Shown here: positions 1 through 7,757 of the stretch, in pieces | How positions within the stretch are numbered: position 1 is the stretch's first letter | Layout: each line of letters starts with the position of its first letter | From: Acidimicrobiaceae bacterium | Lineage (GTDB): Bacteria; Actinomycetota; Acidimicrobiia; Acidimicrobiales; Aldehydirespiratoraceae | NCBI GenBank assembly: GCA_016845585.1 | Contig: JAERSO010000018.1 | Span: 33,172-97,171, forward strand | Length of the DNA stretch: 64,000 nt | Reading direction: 5' to 3' | The notes under the pieces: model-generated | Seen by the model: the letters and a program-made list of their open reading frames with translations, nothing else | Database searches by the model: none | Told to the model about the DNA's origin: nothing | Position numbers and translations under genes: made by a program

Positions 1-690
1 CATGCCGATGACCTCGCAGCCGTGCTCGATCATCTCGGGCTGGAGTCGGCCCCGTTGGCCGGCCACTCGCTCGGTGGGTTCATCATCGCCAACGCGGCGG
101 AGCGTCATCCGGGTCGTGTCGAGCGCCTGGTTCTGGTCGACGGGGGCGTGCCGTTCCCCAGTGCGGGTCCGCCCCCGGATCCCGCCGAGGTCGATGTCGA
201 GGCAGTCGTCCAGGCCGTGATCGGTCCGGCCCTCGACCGACTCGATCAGCGATGGCCGGATGAGGAGAGCTATGTCGACTTCTTCCGCGCTCATCCCGCC
301 TTCCAGCCACCCAATGAGTGGTCGCCGGCGGTCGAGGCGTATGTGCGCTACGACTCCCATGTCGACGACGACGGCCAGATCATGTCGTCGGCACGGAAGG
401 ACGCAGTGCTGGTCGACGGAGGCGCGGCCATCGTCGACCCGACCGCGGCCGCCGCGATCGAACGCGTCACCGCGCCCACGACGTGGATCTGGTGCCCGCG
501 CGGAATTCTCGACGACAGTCCCGGGCTCTACCCTCCCGACTACGTCGAGGGTCGCACGAGCCAACTCGCCCACGTGATGTCGCTTCTCGTCGACGACACG
601 AACCACTACACGATCGTGGTTTCCGATCACGGCGCCGGCGCGGTGGCCGACATCATCCTCGGCGGATATGAGACACTGCCCGAGTGCTGA
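1..690 (+). CDS. Alpha/beta hydrolase, 5' end cut by window edge
   Basis: The reading frame is open from the first base, so the N-terminus lies outside the window and 229 residues are visible. The nucleophile elbow GHSLGG is at visible residues 21-26 with the serine at 23, and a late histidine in DDTNHY is the likely catalytic histidine. These are marks of the alpha/beta hydrolase fold (esterase, lipase or C-C hydrolase). An internal GTG at 22 is in frame but would remove strands that precede the elbow. The stop overlaps the next start by 7 bp, so the two genes are probably co-transcribed. Substrate unknown. Confidence 0.85.
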   Translation, partial: HADDLAAVLDHLGLESAPLAGHSLGGFIIANAAERHPGRVERLVLVDGGVPFPSAGPPPDPAEVDVEAVVQAVIGPALDRLDQRWPDEESYVDFFRAHPAFQPPNEWSPAVEAYVRYDSHVDDDGQIMSSARKDAVLVDGGAAIVDPTAAAAIERVTAPTTWIWCPRGILDDSPGLYPPDYVEGRTSQLAHVMSLLVDDTNHYTIVVSDHGAGAVADIILGGYETLPEC

Positions 691-1271
691 TCCTGTTGCG
701 CCACGGGCGTACGCCGACCAACGAGCAGCGCCGGCTGCAGGGCAGCCATGACGCGTCGCTCGATGAGGTCGGTCGCACACAGGCGGCGCACGCCGGGGAC
801 TACATCCGATCGCGCTGGGACATCGATGAGGTCGTCATCAGCCCGCTGGCGCGCACCCGACAGACGGCGGAGTGCGCCGGCTTCGGCGACGCTGCGGTCG
901 TCGACGATCGATGGCGGGAGATCGATTTCGGCGACTACGACCGACGCCCGATCAGCGAGGTCGTGCAGGAACTCGCCGCGGCATGGACCGAGGACATCCA
1001 CTATGAACCGGCCGATGGCGAGTCGATGGCGGTGTTGCACGATCGTGTCGTCTCGGCCTGTCTCGATCTGGAGGCGCGGGCCCACGACCGCAACATCCTG
1101 GTCGTGAGCCACGCAACGCCGATCAAGTCGGCGGCGGTGTGGGCGATGGGTGGGCCGGCGTCACAGGTCCTGAGTCTTTCGCTCAACGTCGGGACGGTGA
1201 GCGTGATCGGGCACTACCACGGCGCGCTGGTGTTGAAGGAGTTCAACAGCTGGATTCCGCGGCCGCGCTGA
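684..1271 (+). CDS. Histidine phosphatase family protein (phosphoglycerate mutase-like)
   Basis: 195 residues, the usual size for the branch. RHG at residues 6-8 supplies the phospho-accepting histidine (H7), and the second histidine is H143 in SHATP; R6 and E79 are other expected active-site residues. The family hydrolyses phosphate monoesters through a phosphohistidine. Sequence alone does not separate a sugar-phosphate phosphatase from a cobalamin-type (CobC) enzyme; no cobalamin genes are near. GTG start overlaps the end of the upstream hydrolase by 7 bp. Confidence 0.85.
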   Translation: MLILLRHGRTPTNEQRRLQGSHDASLDEVGRTQAAHAGDYIRSRWDIDEVVISPLARTRQTAECAGFGDAAVVDDRWREIDFGDYDRRPISEVVQELAAAWTEDIHYEPADGESMAVLHDRVVSACLDLEARAHDRNILVVSHATPIKSAAVWAMGGPASQVLSLSLNVGTVSVIGHYHGALVLKEFNSWIPRPR

Positions 1272-1281
1272 CGCCGCCGGG

Positions 1282-1767
1282 TCAGTTGTCCGACGAGCCC
1301 CACTTCTCGACCACGGTGGTGTAGACGCCCTGGTCCCACGAGTACTCGATGGTGTTGCCATCGGGGTCGCGCAACATGCAGATGTAGCCGATCGGTGCGG
1401 GCATCATCGTGGGCGGCATGGCCAGGTAGCCGTCCTCGCGGCCGCGCTCGGCCATGGCATCGACGTCTTCTTTGTTGGTGACCTCGATGCCGAGATGAGC
1501 GAACGGGCCAAGCGTGGCGTGGGGCGCATCAGCGAATGGATCGTGACCTTCGAGGAACTGCGCGACGACCAGGATGAATGGGTGCTCGGTCATGTCGTCC
1601 ATGCCGAGCCAGGCGCCGAAGCCGTCGGCATCCTCACGGCGATCGAGCAGCGTCATCGGGGTGTACGTCGTGTACCAATCGATGGTGGCGTCGATGTCTT
1701 CCACACGAAGCGCGATGTGGGTCCAGCGGGCCCGGGTAGGGCCGACGTCGTAGGTGGATTCGGTCAT
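1282..1767 (-). CDS. VOC (glyoxalase/extradiol dioxygenase-fold) protein
   Basis: About 161 residues from the chosen ATG at 1767, which has AAGGAG about 8 nt upstream; the frame can be extended to 1815 but would then run through the intergenic operator region. HIALRVEDIDATIDWY near the start and DPDGNTIEYSW near the end are typical VOC metal-ligand segments. Divergent from the GntR regulator at 1900, with a perfect 15-bp dyad (1821-1835) 54 bp upstream, so control by that regulator is likely. Reaction unknown; ring cleavage or isomerisation are both possible for the fold. Confidence 0.8.
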   Translation of the reverse strand: MTESTYDVGPTRARWTHIALRVEDIDATIDWYTTYTPMTLLDRREDADGFGAWLGMDDMTEHPFILVVAQFLEGHDPFADAPHATLGPFAHLGIEVTNKEDVDAMAERGREDGYLAMPPTMMPAPIGYICMLRDPDGNTIEYSWDQGVYTTVVEKWGSSDN

Positions 1768-1820
1768 CAGACTCCTTCGCTCGACGTATGTCGGGTCTCG
1801 TGCGGACGCTAGCACGGTCC

Positions 1821-1835
1821 GATGGTCAGACCATC
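1821..1835. promoter_or_regulatory. Operator-like 15-bp dyad GATGGTCAGACCATC
   Basis: Perfect inverted repeat of 7-bp arms around a central A in the 132-bp gap between the divergent VOC gene and the GntR regulator gene. The core GGTCNGACC is of the kind bound by FadR-type GntR regulators, which favour TGGTNNNACCA-like dyads (family knowledge). It lies 54 bp upstream of the VOC start codon. Confidence 0.65.
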
Positions 1836-1868
1836 AGTCGCCTCGGGAAGCGGCTAGGGTTGGACAAT

Positions 1869-1879
1869 TGGTCCGACCA
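1869..1879. promoter_or_regulatory. Second operator-like dyad TGGTCCGACCA
   Basis: 11-bp perfect dyad with one central base, sharing the GGTCNGACC core with the site at 1821. It lies 21 bp upstream of the GTG start of the regulator at 1900, a position suited to autoregulation. Confidence 0.65.
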
Positions 1880-1899
1880 TAGGACCAGAGGGGGATCCA

Positions 1900-2652
1900 G
1901 TGCTCGATGAATCCGTGGCCGAGGCCACTGAGATGGAAGAGAATGGTCTGGAATTCGAACCAATCTCGCGTGAGACGGTCAGTTCACAGATCCGGGCCCA
2001 GCTTCTCCGGCGAATCACCACCGGTGAGCTTGGCCCGGGCTCGCGGATGCCATCGGAACGGGATCTCGCCGAGCAGTTCCGAGTGGCGCGTACGTCTGTG
2101 CGCGAAGCGATGCAGGGATTGTTGTCACTCGGCGTCGTCGAACGCCGCGGCAATCGCTCCTTCGTCGCCGAACACCTGCCCGAGGTCGTGGTCACGCGCT
2201 CCGATGATCGCAAGGACTTCGTCACCCAGCTCTTCGAGACGCGCCGGGTCCTGGAGGTGCCGATCTTCGCGCTGGCGGCGGTTCGGGCCGACGATCACGC
2301 CCGTGCTCGGGTGACGGAGCTGGCGGAGCGGTTCCACGGCGAGCTCGACATCGCCGACTTCCGCCGACTCGATCGCGAGTTCCACACCACGGTGGCCGCG
2401 GCCTGTGGCAACCCGTTGCTGATCGAGCTCTACGGGAAGGTGCTCGACCAGCTCTTCCGATCCCAGGAGTTCGACGACCTGCTGAGCGATGAGAAGAATC
2501 GTGCCGAGGTCCGGCGCATCGTGGCAGAGTCGAGCGCAGCCCACGAGGCCATTGCGCTCGCGTTCGCGCTCGGCGACATCGACGAGATGGAGCGCTGCAC
2601 CCGCGATCATCTCGGCGCCGTCGCTCAGGCCATGGTCGACGACCTGGTCTGA
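1900..2652 (+). CDS. GntR/FadR-family transcriptional regulator with FCD domain
   Basis: 250 residues. The N-terminal winged helix (about residues 24-92) contains MPSERDLAEQF and the recognition helix TSVREAMQGL. The C-terminal FCD domain (about 105-245) keeps the metal-ligand pattern D158, H162, H215 and H237, so it probably binds a metal and a carboxylate-type effector. The GTG start at 1900 fixes the second operator just upstream. Divergent from a VOC gene, and matching dyads occur before the operon at 4804 and the VOC gene starting at 22145, so it is probably the local regulator of the catabolic genes. Effector unknown. Confidence 0.9.
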   Translation: MLDESVAEATEMEENGLEFEPISRETVSSQIRAQLLRRITTGELGPGSRMPSERDLAEQFRVARTSVREAMQGLLSLGVVERRGNRSFVAEHLPEVVVTRSDDRKDFVTQLFETRRVLEVPIFALAAVRADDHARARVTELAERFHGELDIADFRRLDREFHTTVAAACGNPLLIELYGKVLDQLFRSQEFDDLLSDEKNRAEVRRIVAESSAAHEAIALAFALGDIDEMERCTRDHLGAVAQAMVDDLV

Positions 2653-2656
2653 CCCG

Positions 2657-3205
2657 ATGGTTCGAGCAATCGGCTTGGTGGTGGCGGTCGCCGCGCTCGG
2701 GTTGGTCGGGTGCTCGGACTCCGTTGGATCCGACGACGGCCGCGACCCAATCCCCACGCTCAACTGTGTCAACCCGATCGACATCATGGATGAGCCACCG
2801 GACGGGTGGTACACGGTCGTGGACGTGGTGGCATTCCAGGATGTCGACTCCCACCAGCTCGGGCGATTCGACGCCGAGACCGGGCGCAGGTTCTCGAAGT
2901 TCGGGCTGGTGCTCCGAGCCGACGCTGCCTTCGTCCTCAAGGTCGCGGAAGCATCCCGGCCGAACGCCGTCCTCGATTGGCACACGCTCGAAGAGGCGGA
3001 TCCGTCGACGGCGATCGCCATCGACGGTTGTGCCGGTGTCTGCGAGTTCGAGCTGCAGCCGGGCTGTCCGTTGGGTGAGACCGGTGAGTGGGTCGTGTAT
3101 CCGGGTGGCGTGTGGACGGTCGAGCCCGCGTGCATCGAGCTCGAGATCACCACGGACCGAGCCTCGGAGACCGTTCGTCTCCCGATCGGGGTCACCTGCG
3201 TGTGA
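2657..3205 (+). CDS. Putative lipoprotein of unknown function
   Basis: 182 residues from an ATG 4 bp after the regulator stop. A short positive start (MVR), a hydrophobic stretch and the lipobox LVGC with the acylated cysteine near residue 19 predict export and lipid anchoring. The mature part has several further cysteines (in LNCVN, GCAGVC, PGCP, PACI, VTC), which may form disulfides outside the cell. No family recognised. Probably read through from the regulator gene. Confidence 0.75.
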   Translation: MVRAIGLVVAVAALGLVGCSDSVGSDDGRDPIPTLNCVNPIDIMDEPPDGWYTVVDVVAFQDVDSHQLGRFDAETGRRFSKFGLVLRADAAFVLKVAEASRPNAVLDWHTLEEADPSTAIAIDGCAGVCEFELQPGCPLGETGEWVVYPGGVWTVEPACIELEITTDRASETVRLPIGVTCV

Positions 3206-3214
3206 GGTCGGTCG

Positions 3215-3643
3215 TCAGCCGATGCCGAGTCCGCGCAGCGTCTCGGCTGCCGCGTCATCGACCTGCAGGAGGAAGCCGGCGCTGTCCCAGTAGTCGGTGC
3301 GCGCGGCCACGAGGCCGTCGCGAATCCGGAGGAGCTGCGCGCCTCGCACCGAGAACGGCGCCTTGCCCTGGAAGCGGCCGGTCATGGTGTAGAAGACGGC
3401 CACAGCATCGCGGTCGGCGACCACCGAATCGATCTCGTAGTGCAGTCCCGGCATCGAATCGAGGAAGCCGGGAAGTCTGCTGCGGTACTCCTCGCGTCCG
3501 ACACATCCAGACCCGAGTGCTGCGGTGTGGTCGTTGACGAAGTCGTCGGTCACGTGGGCGGCGATCGCATCCGGATCGCGGCCATCGAATGCGGCGAAGT
3601 ATGAGCGCGCGACTTGGGCCTGGCTTGACGAGCTGTCGATCAT
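3215..3643 (-). CDS. SnoaL-like / NTF2-fold protein
   Basis: 142 residues. ARSYFAAFDGRDPDAIAAHV followed by a conserved middle segment and a final WDSAG region is the pattern of SnoaL-like polyketide-cyclase or steroid-isomerase-type folds, small cone-shaped barrels used as enzymes or binding proteins. Minus strand, between a plus-strand lipoprotein gene and a plus-strand Rieske gene. Substrate cannot be inferred. Confidence 0.75.
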   Translation of the reverse strand: MIDSSSSQAQVARSYFAAFDGRDPDAIAAHVTDDFVNDHTAALGSGCVGREEYRSRLPGFLDSMPGLHYEIDSVVADRDAVAVFYTMTGRFQGKAPFSVRGAQLLRIRDGLVAARTDYWDSAGFLLQVDDAAAETLRGLGIG

Positions 3644-3709
3644 GGACTCACTGTTGCACGCACGGCGCTGCAGCGGCTGCAGCCAGCCGAGGATCGTGAG
3701 GAGTCATCC

Positions 3710-4696
3710 ATGGAGTTCATCCAGGCCGAATCGCTTCGCAACTACTGGTACCCGGTCATCGATGTGAGCGACGTCGGTGATCAGCCGAAGAAGGTCACGC
3801 TTCTGGGTGCGGACTATGTGGTGTGGCACACGCCGGATGGCTCGGTGGCGGCTGCGCCCGACCGGTGTCCGCACCGGGAGGCACCTCTTTCGATCGGGTG
3901 GATCGAGGAGGGCAACCTGGTGTGCGCCTATCACGGATGGGCGTTCGGTGATGAGGGCAGGTGCGTCGAGGTGCCTTCGTCGGGCCAGGGGGCAACGGTT
4001 CCACCTGCAGCCCACCTGCCGTGCGTCCATGCGGAGTCCCGCTACGGGTTGGTGTGGATCTGCCCGGGTACGCCCGTGGCGTCGATTCCCGGTGTGCCAC
4101 ACGACGACGATCCCGCATTCCGTCGAATCAACACGGGCGTCGACGTGTGGAAGACGGCCGCGACGCGAATGGTCGACAACTTCCTCGACATCAGCCATTT
4201 CCCATGGGTCCACACCGGAACCTTCGGCGACGGGCTCGACCGCACCGTGCCGAAGATCGAGCTCTCACAGCTCGACGACGACTTCTACGGGTATGCGTAC
4301 GAGGTCGATGCCAACAATCCCGACGAGGCCAACGTCATCAGTGGCTCGGAGGAATCGACCGTGCATCGGTGGATGACGACGGGGTATGCGTTGCCGCTCA
4401 TCGTGCGCAGCACCATTCGCTACGCCGACGGGCTCGAACACATCCTGTTGCTCTGCAGCACACCCATCGACGATGTCACCAGCTACTTCACATTCGTGGT
4501 GTGGCGAAACGATGACCACTCCGTCGATGCCGAGGAGACGATCGCGTTCGATCGGGCGATCGGTGCCGAGGACAAGGCGATGTTGCAGCGCGTACCCGGC
4601 ACGCTCCCGTTGGGCCAGACCGACATGGTGAGCGTGCAATCCGATCGGCCGTCCGTCGATTGGCGCCGCAACTTCCTGGCGCTCGTTGAGAAGTAG
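3710..4696 (+). CDS. Rieske non-haem iron oxygenase (VanA/demethylase-like), first of two
   Basis: 328 residues. The Rieske centre is complete: C53, H55 (CPHR) and C72, H75 (CAYHGW). The catalytic iron region shows N157, D160, H163 and H168 in NFLDISHFPWVH. Such oxygenases hydroxylate rings or remove O- or N-methyl groups and need a separate reductase, which is not in the window. Start ATG has GAGGAG about 9 nt upstream. The short single-subunit layout resembles VanA-type demethylases more than ring-dihydroxylating alpha subunits. The following gap of 107 bp contains the promoter/operator of the 4804 operon. Confidence 0.9.
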   Translation: MEFIQAESLRNYWYPVIDVSDVGDQPKKVTLLGADYVVWHTPDGSVAAAPDRCPHREAPLSIGWIEEGNLVCAYHGWAFGDEGRCVEVPSSGQGATVPPAAHLPCVHAESRYGLVWICPGTPVASIPGVPHDDDPAFRRINTGVDVWKTAATRMVDNFLDISHFPWVHTGTFGDGLDRTVPKIELSQLDDDFYGYAYEVDANNPDEANVISGSEESTVHRWMTTGYALPLIVRSTIRYADGLEHILLLCSTPIDDVTSYFTFVVWRNDDHSVDAEETIAFDRAIGAEDKAMLQRVPGTLPLGQTDMVSVQSDRPSVDWRRNFLALVEK

Positions 4697-4727
4697 TGCC
4701 GAGCAATTGCGCCGAGCGGTAACCGGA

Positions 4728-4765
4728 TTGCTCGGCTGAGCGCTGCCCGGCTATGGTCTGACCGT
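4728..4765 (+). promoter_or_regulatory. Candidate promoter with GGTCNGACC operator before the 4804 operon
   Basis: TTGCTC (4728-4733) and TATGGT (4752-4757) are 18 bp apart and resemble a sigma-70 promoter. The dyad ATGGTCTGACCGT (4753-4765) overlaps the -10 element and shares the GGTCNGACC core with the sites at 1821 and 1869. A regulator bound here would block RNA polymerase. The promoter hexamers are weak matches; the operator core is clearer. Confidence 0.55.
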
Positions 4766-4803
4766 CAGTCCATACCTGGCTCTCGTGCCAGAGGAGCGTT
4801 GCC

Positions 4804-5289
4804 ATGGCCATTCGTGGGATGAATCATGCTGTTCTGTACGTCCGTGATGCGGCGCGGCACCGGCAGTTCTACGAGGATGTGCTCGGCTTCTCCACGATCA
4901 TCGACGGACCCGGTCCCTACGTCTTCATGCGGGCTCCGGAGTCGCAGAACCATCACGACATCGCGTTCTTCGCCATCGGGGAGCAGGCGGCGCCGTCGGA
5001 GGCGGGGGCGCGCACCGTCGGCCTCTACCACCTCGCGTGGGAGGTCGGCACGCTGACCGAACTCGAGGAGATGCGCGGTCGTCTCGAAGCTGCGGGTGCG
5101 CTCGCCGGAGCGTCGGATCATGCCAACAACAAATCGCTCTACGGGATGGACCCCGACGGACTCGAGTTCGAGGTGATGTGGCTCACGCCGCCCGAGCACT
5201 GGGGGGCGGACGAGCACGAGGCGATCGTTCGCCCGCTCGACATCGCCGCCGACAAGGCCCACTTCGAAGCACTCGGTGTCACGATCTGA
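4804..5289 (+). CDS. VOC-family ring-cleavage dioxygenase-like protein
   Basis: 161 residues, with GAGGAG 8 nt before the ATG. Two beta-alpha-beta modules are visible; the metal ligands expected for type I extradiol dioxygenases are H8 (MNHAVLYV), H76 (GLYHLAWEV) and E123 (DGLEFEVMW). First gene of the plus-strand run to 21587. The stop codon overlaps the cupin start by one base (TGATG). Single-domain size fits a catechol 2,3-dioxygenase-like or glyoxalase-like enzyme; substrate unknown. Confidence 0.85.
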   Translation: MAIRGMNHAVLYVRDAARHRQFYEDVLGFSTIIDGPGPYVFMRAPESQNHHDIAFFAIGEQAAPSEAGARTVGLYHLAWEVGTLTELEEMRGRLEAAGALAGASDHANNKSLYGMDPDGLEFEVMWLTPPEHWGADEHEAIVRPLDIAADKAHFEALGVTI

Positions 5290-5669
5290 TGAACCTGGAA
5301 AACGAGTTCTGCTACTTCTACGACGATGATGCGTTCAAGGAGACCGACCGCGAAGGATTCCGCCGCCGGATCGTCACCGGTGAGAAGCTCCAGCTGTGCT
5401 TCTGGCGTATCAGCGGCGGCGCCACCGGCTCGTTCCTGCACAAGCACGACGAGCACGAGCAGCTCGGCATCATTGCTCGCGGCAAGCTCGATTTTCGGAT
5501 CGGCGAGGAAGACGACCAGCGGCGGATGGTGCTCGAGAAGAACGACTTCTATCTCGCTCCGCTGAGCGTGTGGCATGGCGACAGTGTCTTCATCGGCGAT
5601 GACGAATACGACGAGTGCTGGATCCTTGACGTGTTCGCCCCGCCCCGTGACGATCTGCGGGAGGGCTGA
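5289..5669 (+). CDS. Small cupin-domain protein
   Basis: 126 residues. The first cupin motif is visible as H51, H53, E57 in HKHDEHEQLG and the second as H96 in VWHGD, so a mononuclear metal site is likely. Small cupins of this type act as dioxygenases, isomerases or ligand-binding proteins. ATG overlaps the VOC stop by one base, so translation is coupled, and both may act on the same intermediate. It is 6 bp before hydantoinase A. Confidence 0.85.
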   Translation: MNLENEFCYFYDDDAFKETDREGFRRRIVTGEKLQLCFWRISGGATGSFLHKHDEHEQLGIIARGKLDFRIGEEDDQRRMVLEKNDFYLAPLSVWHGDSVFIGDDEYDECWILDVFAPPRDDLREG

Positions 5670-5675
5670 GTATTC

Positions 5676-7757
5676 ATGGCTGACTGGAGACTCGCCGTCG
5701 ACATCGGTGGCACGTTCACCGACGTCGTGCTGCTCGACGCCGCATCAGGTCGCGTGGTCGTCGACAAGACCCTGACCACGCCATCGGCACCCCTCGACGG
5801 TGTTCGCGCCGGGGTCACCCAACTCCTTGCGAAGGCGGGAGTGAGGCCGAGCGACATCACGGCGCCGATCGTGCACGCCACCACGCTGATCACCAACGCG
5901 TTGATCGAGGGCAAGACGGGCCGCGCCGGGCTGGTCACCACCAAGGGCTTCGGCGACACGCTGCTGATTCGTGACGAGCATCGCTACGACATGTACGACC
6001 TCCAGATCGAGTTCCCCGCGCCCCCGATCGCCCGGGAGCTCACCTTCGAGCTCGACGAACGCACCGGGGCCGAAGGCGTCGTGCTCACGGCGCCGAGCGT
6101 GGCGGACCTCGATCGTCTCGCCGCGCAGCTCGCGGCGGCCGAGGTGGAATCGGTGGCAATCTGCCTCCTCAATTCCTACGTCAACGCCGAGAACGAGCAG
6201 GTCGTCGCCGAGCACCTGCGCAAGGAGCTGGGTGTTCCGGTGTGCATCTCCGCGGAGATCTCGCCTCAGATTCGCGAGTACCCACGGATGATCACCGTGG
6301 CATGCAACGCGGCCACGATGCCGGTGATCGGCCCGTACCTCGACGAACTGCAGAAGTGGCTGTCGGCCGAGGGCTTCGGCGGGTCGGTCCTGATGATGCT
6401 CTCCAACGGTGGCGTGGTCTCTGCCGACGACGCGGCCCGCGGCCCGATCCGTCTCGTCGAGTCCGGTCCGGCGGCCGGCGCATTGGCCGGAAGCTGGTTC
6501 GCCCGCAGACTCGGTGTCGAACGCCTGCTCTGCTTCGACATGGGCGGCACGACCGCCAAGGCGTGTCTCATCGAGCACGGCGAACCCGAGCTCACGAACA
6601 CCTTCGAGGTGGCTCGCGCCTATCGCTTCAAGAAGGGCAGCGGGTTCCCCGTGTCGGTCCCGTCGGTCGACCTCGTCGAGATCGGCGCGGGAGGCGGCAG
6701 CCTCGCCTGGGTCGACCAGTTCGGCCTGTTGAAGGTCGGCCCCGAGTCAGCCGGTGCCGACCCCGGCCCCGCCAGCTACGGCCGCGGCGGCACCACACCG
6801 GCCGTCACCGACACCGACGTGATGCTCGGCCTGCTCGATCCCGCGGCCTTCCTCGGCGGCGACATGCCGCTCGACCCCGCTCTGGCCGAGAGCGCCACGG
6901 CATCGGTCGCCGGTCCGCTCGGCTTGTCAGTCATGGACACGGCCGCCGGCGTGCACGAGGTGGTCAACCAGAACATGGCGGCCGCCGCCAGCATGCACGG
7001 CGTCGAGATGGGTGTCGATCTCCGAGGCATCACCCTGATCGCGTTTGGTGGTGCTGGTCCGGTTCATGCCTGTGGCGTGGCCGACTTGCTCGAGTCGAAC
7101 CGCGTGATCTTCCCCGTCAACGCCAGCGTGTTGTCCGCGTTCGGCGCCCTCGTCTCGCCGGTGAGGATCGACCTGGCCCGGTCACTCCCGCGGCTGATCG
7201 ACGATGTCGATCCGGCGGAACGCGACGCATTGCTCGACTCGTTGCGCGACGAAGGGCGACGAGTGCTCTCCGCGGCCGGTGTGGCCGACGACGCCGTGGT
7301 GTTCCGGTACGGCGTCGACGCTCGCTATGCGGGCCAGGGCAATGAGATCACTGTCTGGGTCGGCGAAGGCGACTCGTGGCCCGCCACGCCGCAGCAGGTG
7401 CACGAGGCGTTCGAGACCGAGTACCGCCGCATCTACGGCATGGCCATCCCCGACGTGAAGGTCGAGGCGGTCACCTGGCGCTTGAGCGCCTCGGCACCCG
7501 CGGCCGAGGTCGAGCCCGACGCGTCGCTGCCGGCGAACACCGATGCCACGCCGGGCGCCCATCGTCCGATGGTGTTCGGACGAGGCCAGGACGCCGTCGA
7601 CACGCCGGTCTACCAGCGCACCGCGCTGGGTGCGGGCGCCCGTTTCGATGGACCCGCGGTGGTCGAGGAACGCGAAACCACCACCGTGATCCGGCCCGGA
7701 TGGACGGTGGAAGTGGCCGCCGATGGCTCGCTCATCGCCGACAGGAGCACGTCATGA
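5676..7757 (+). CDS. hyuA: Hydantoinase/oxoprolinase family protein, subunit A
   Basis: 693 residues, normal for the family. The N-terminal nucleotide-binding motif DIGGTFTDVV (residues 9-18) and a second one, FDMGGTTAKA, define the actin-like ATPase fold of HyuA, 5-oxoprolinase and acetone-carboxylase-type proteins. These use ATP to activate a lactam or amide bond, or a ketone for carboxylation. It overlaps subunit B by 4 bp (ATGA). In this setting hydrolysis of a cyclic amide is the best guess; carboxylation is an alternative. Confidence 0.92.
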   Translation: MADWRLAVDIGGTFTDVVLLDAASGRVVVDKTLTTPSAPLDGVRAGVTQLLAKAGVRPSDITAPIVHATTLITNALIEGKTGRAGLVTTKGFGDTLLIRDEHRYDMYDLQIEFPAPPIARELTFELDERTGAEGVVLTAPSVADLDRLAAQLAAAEVESVAICLLNSYVNAENEQVVAEHLRKELGVPVCISAEISPQIREYPRMITVACNAATMPVIGPYLDELQKWLSAEGFGGSVLMMLSNGGVVSADDAARGPIRLVESGPAAGALAGSWFARRLGVERLLCFDMGGTTAKACLIEHGEPELTNTFEVARAYRFKKGSGFPVSVPSVDLVEIGAGGGSLAWVDQFGLLKVGPESAGADPGPASYGRGGTTPAVTDTDVMLGLLDPAAFLGGDMPLDPALAESATASVAGPLGLSVMDTAAGVHEVVNQNMAAAASMHGVEMGVDLRGITLIAFGGAGPVHACGVADLLESNRVIFPVNASVLSAFGALVSPVRIDLARSLPRLIDDVDPAERDALLDSLRDEGRRVLSAAGVADDAVVFRYGVDARYAGQGNEITVWVGEGDSWPATPQQVHEAFETEYRRIYGMAIPDVKVEAVTWRLSASAPAAEVEPDASLPANTDATPGAHRPMVFGRGQDAVDTPVYQRTALGAGARFDGPAVVEERETTTVIRPGWTVEVAADGSLIADRSTS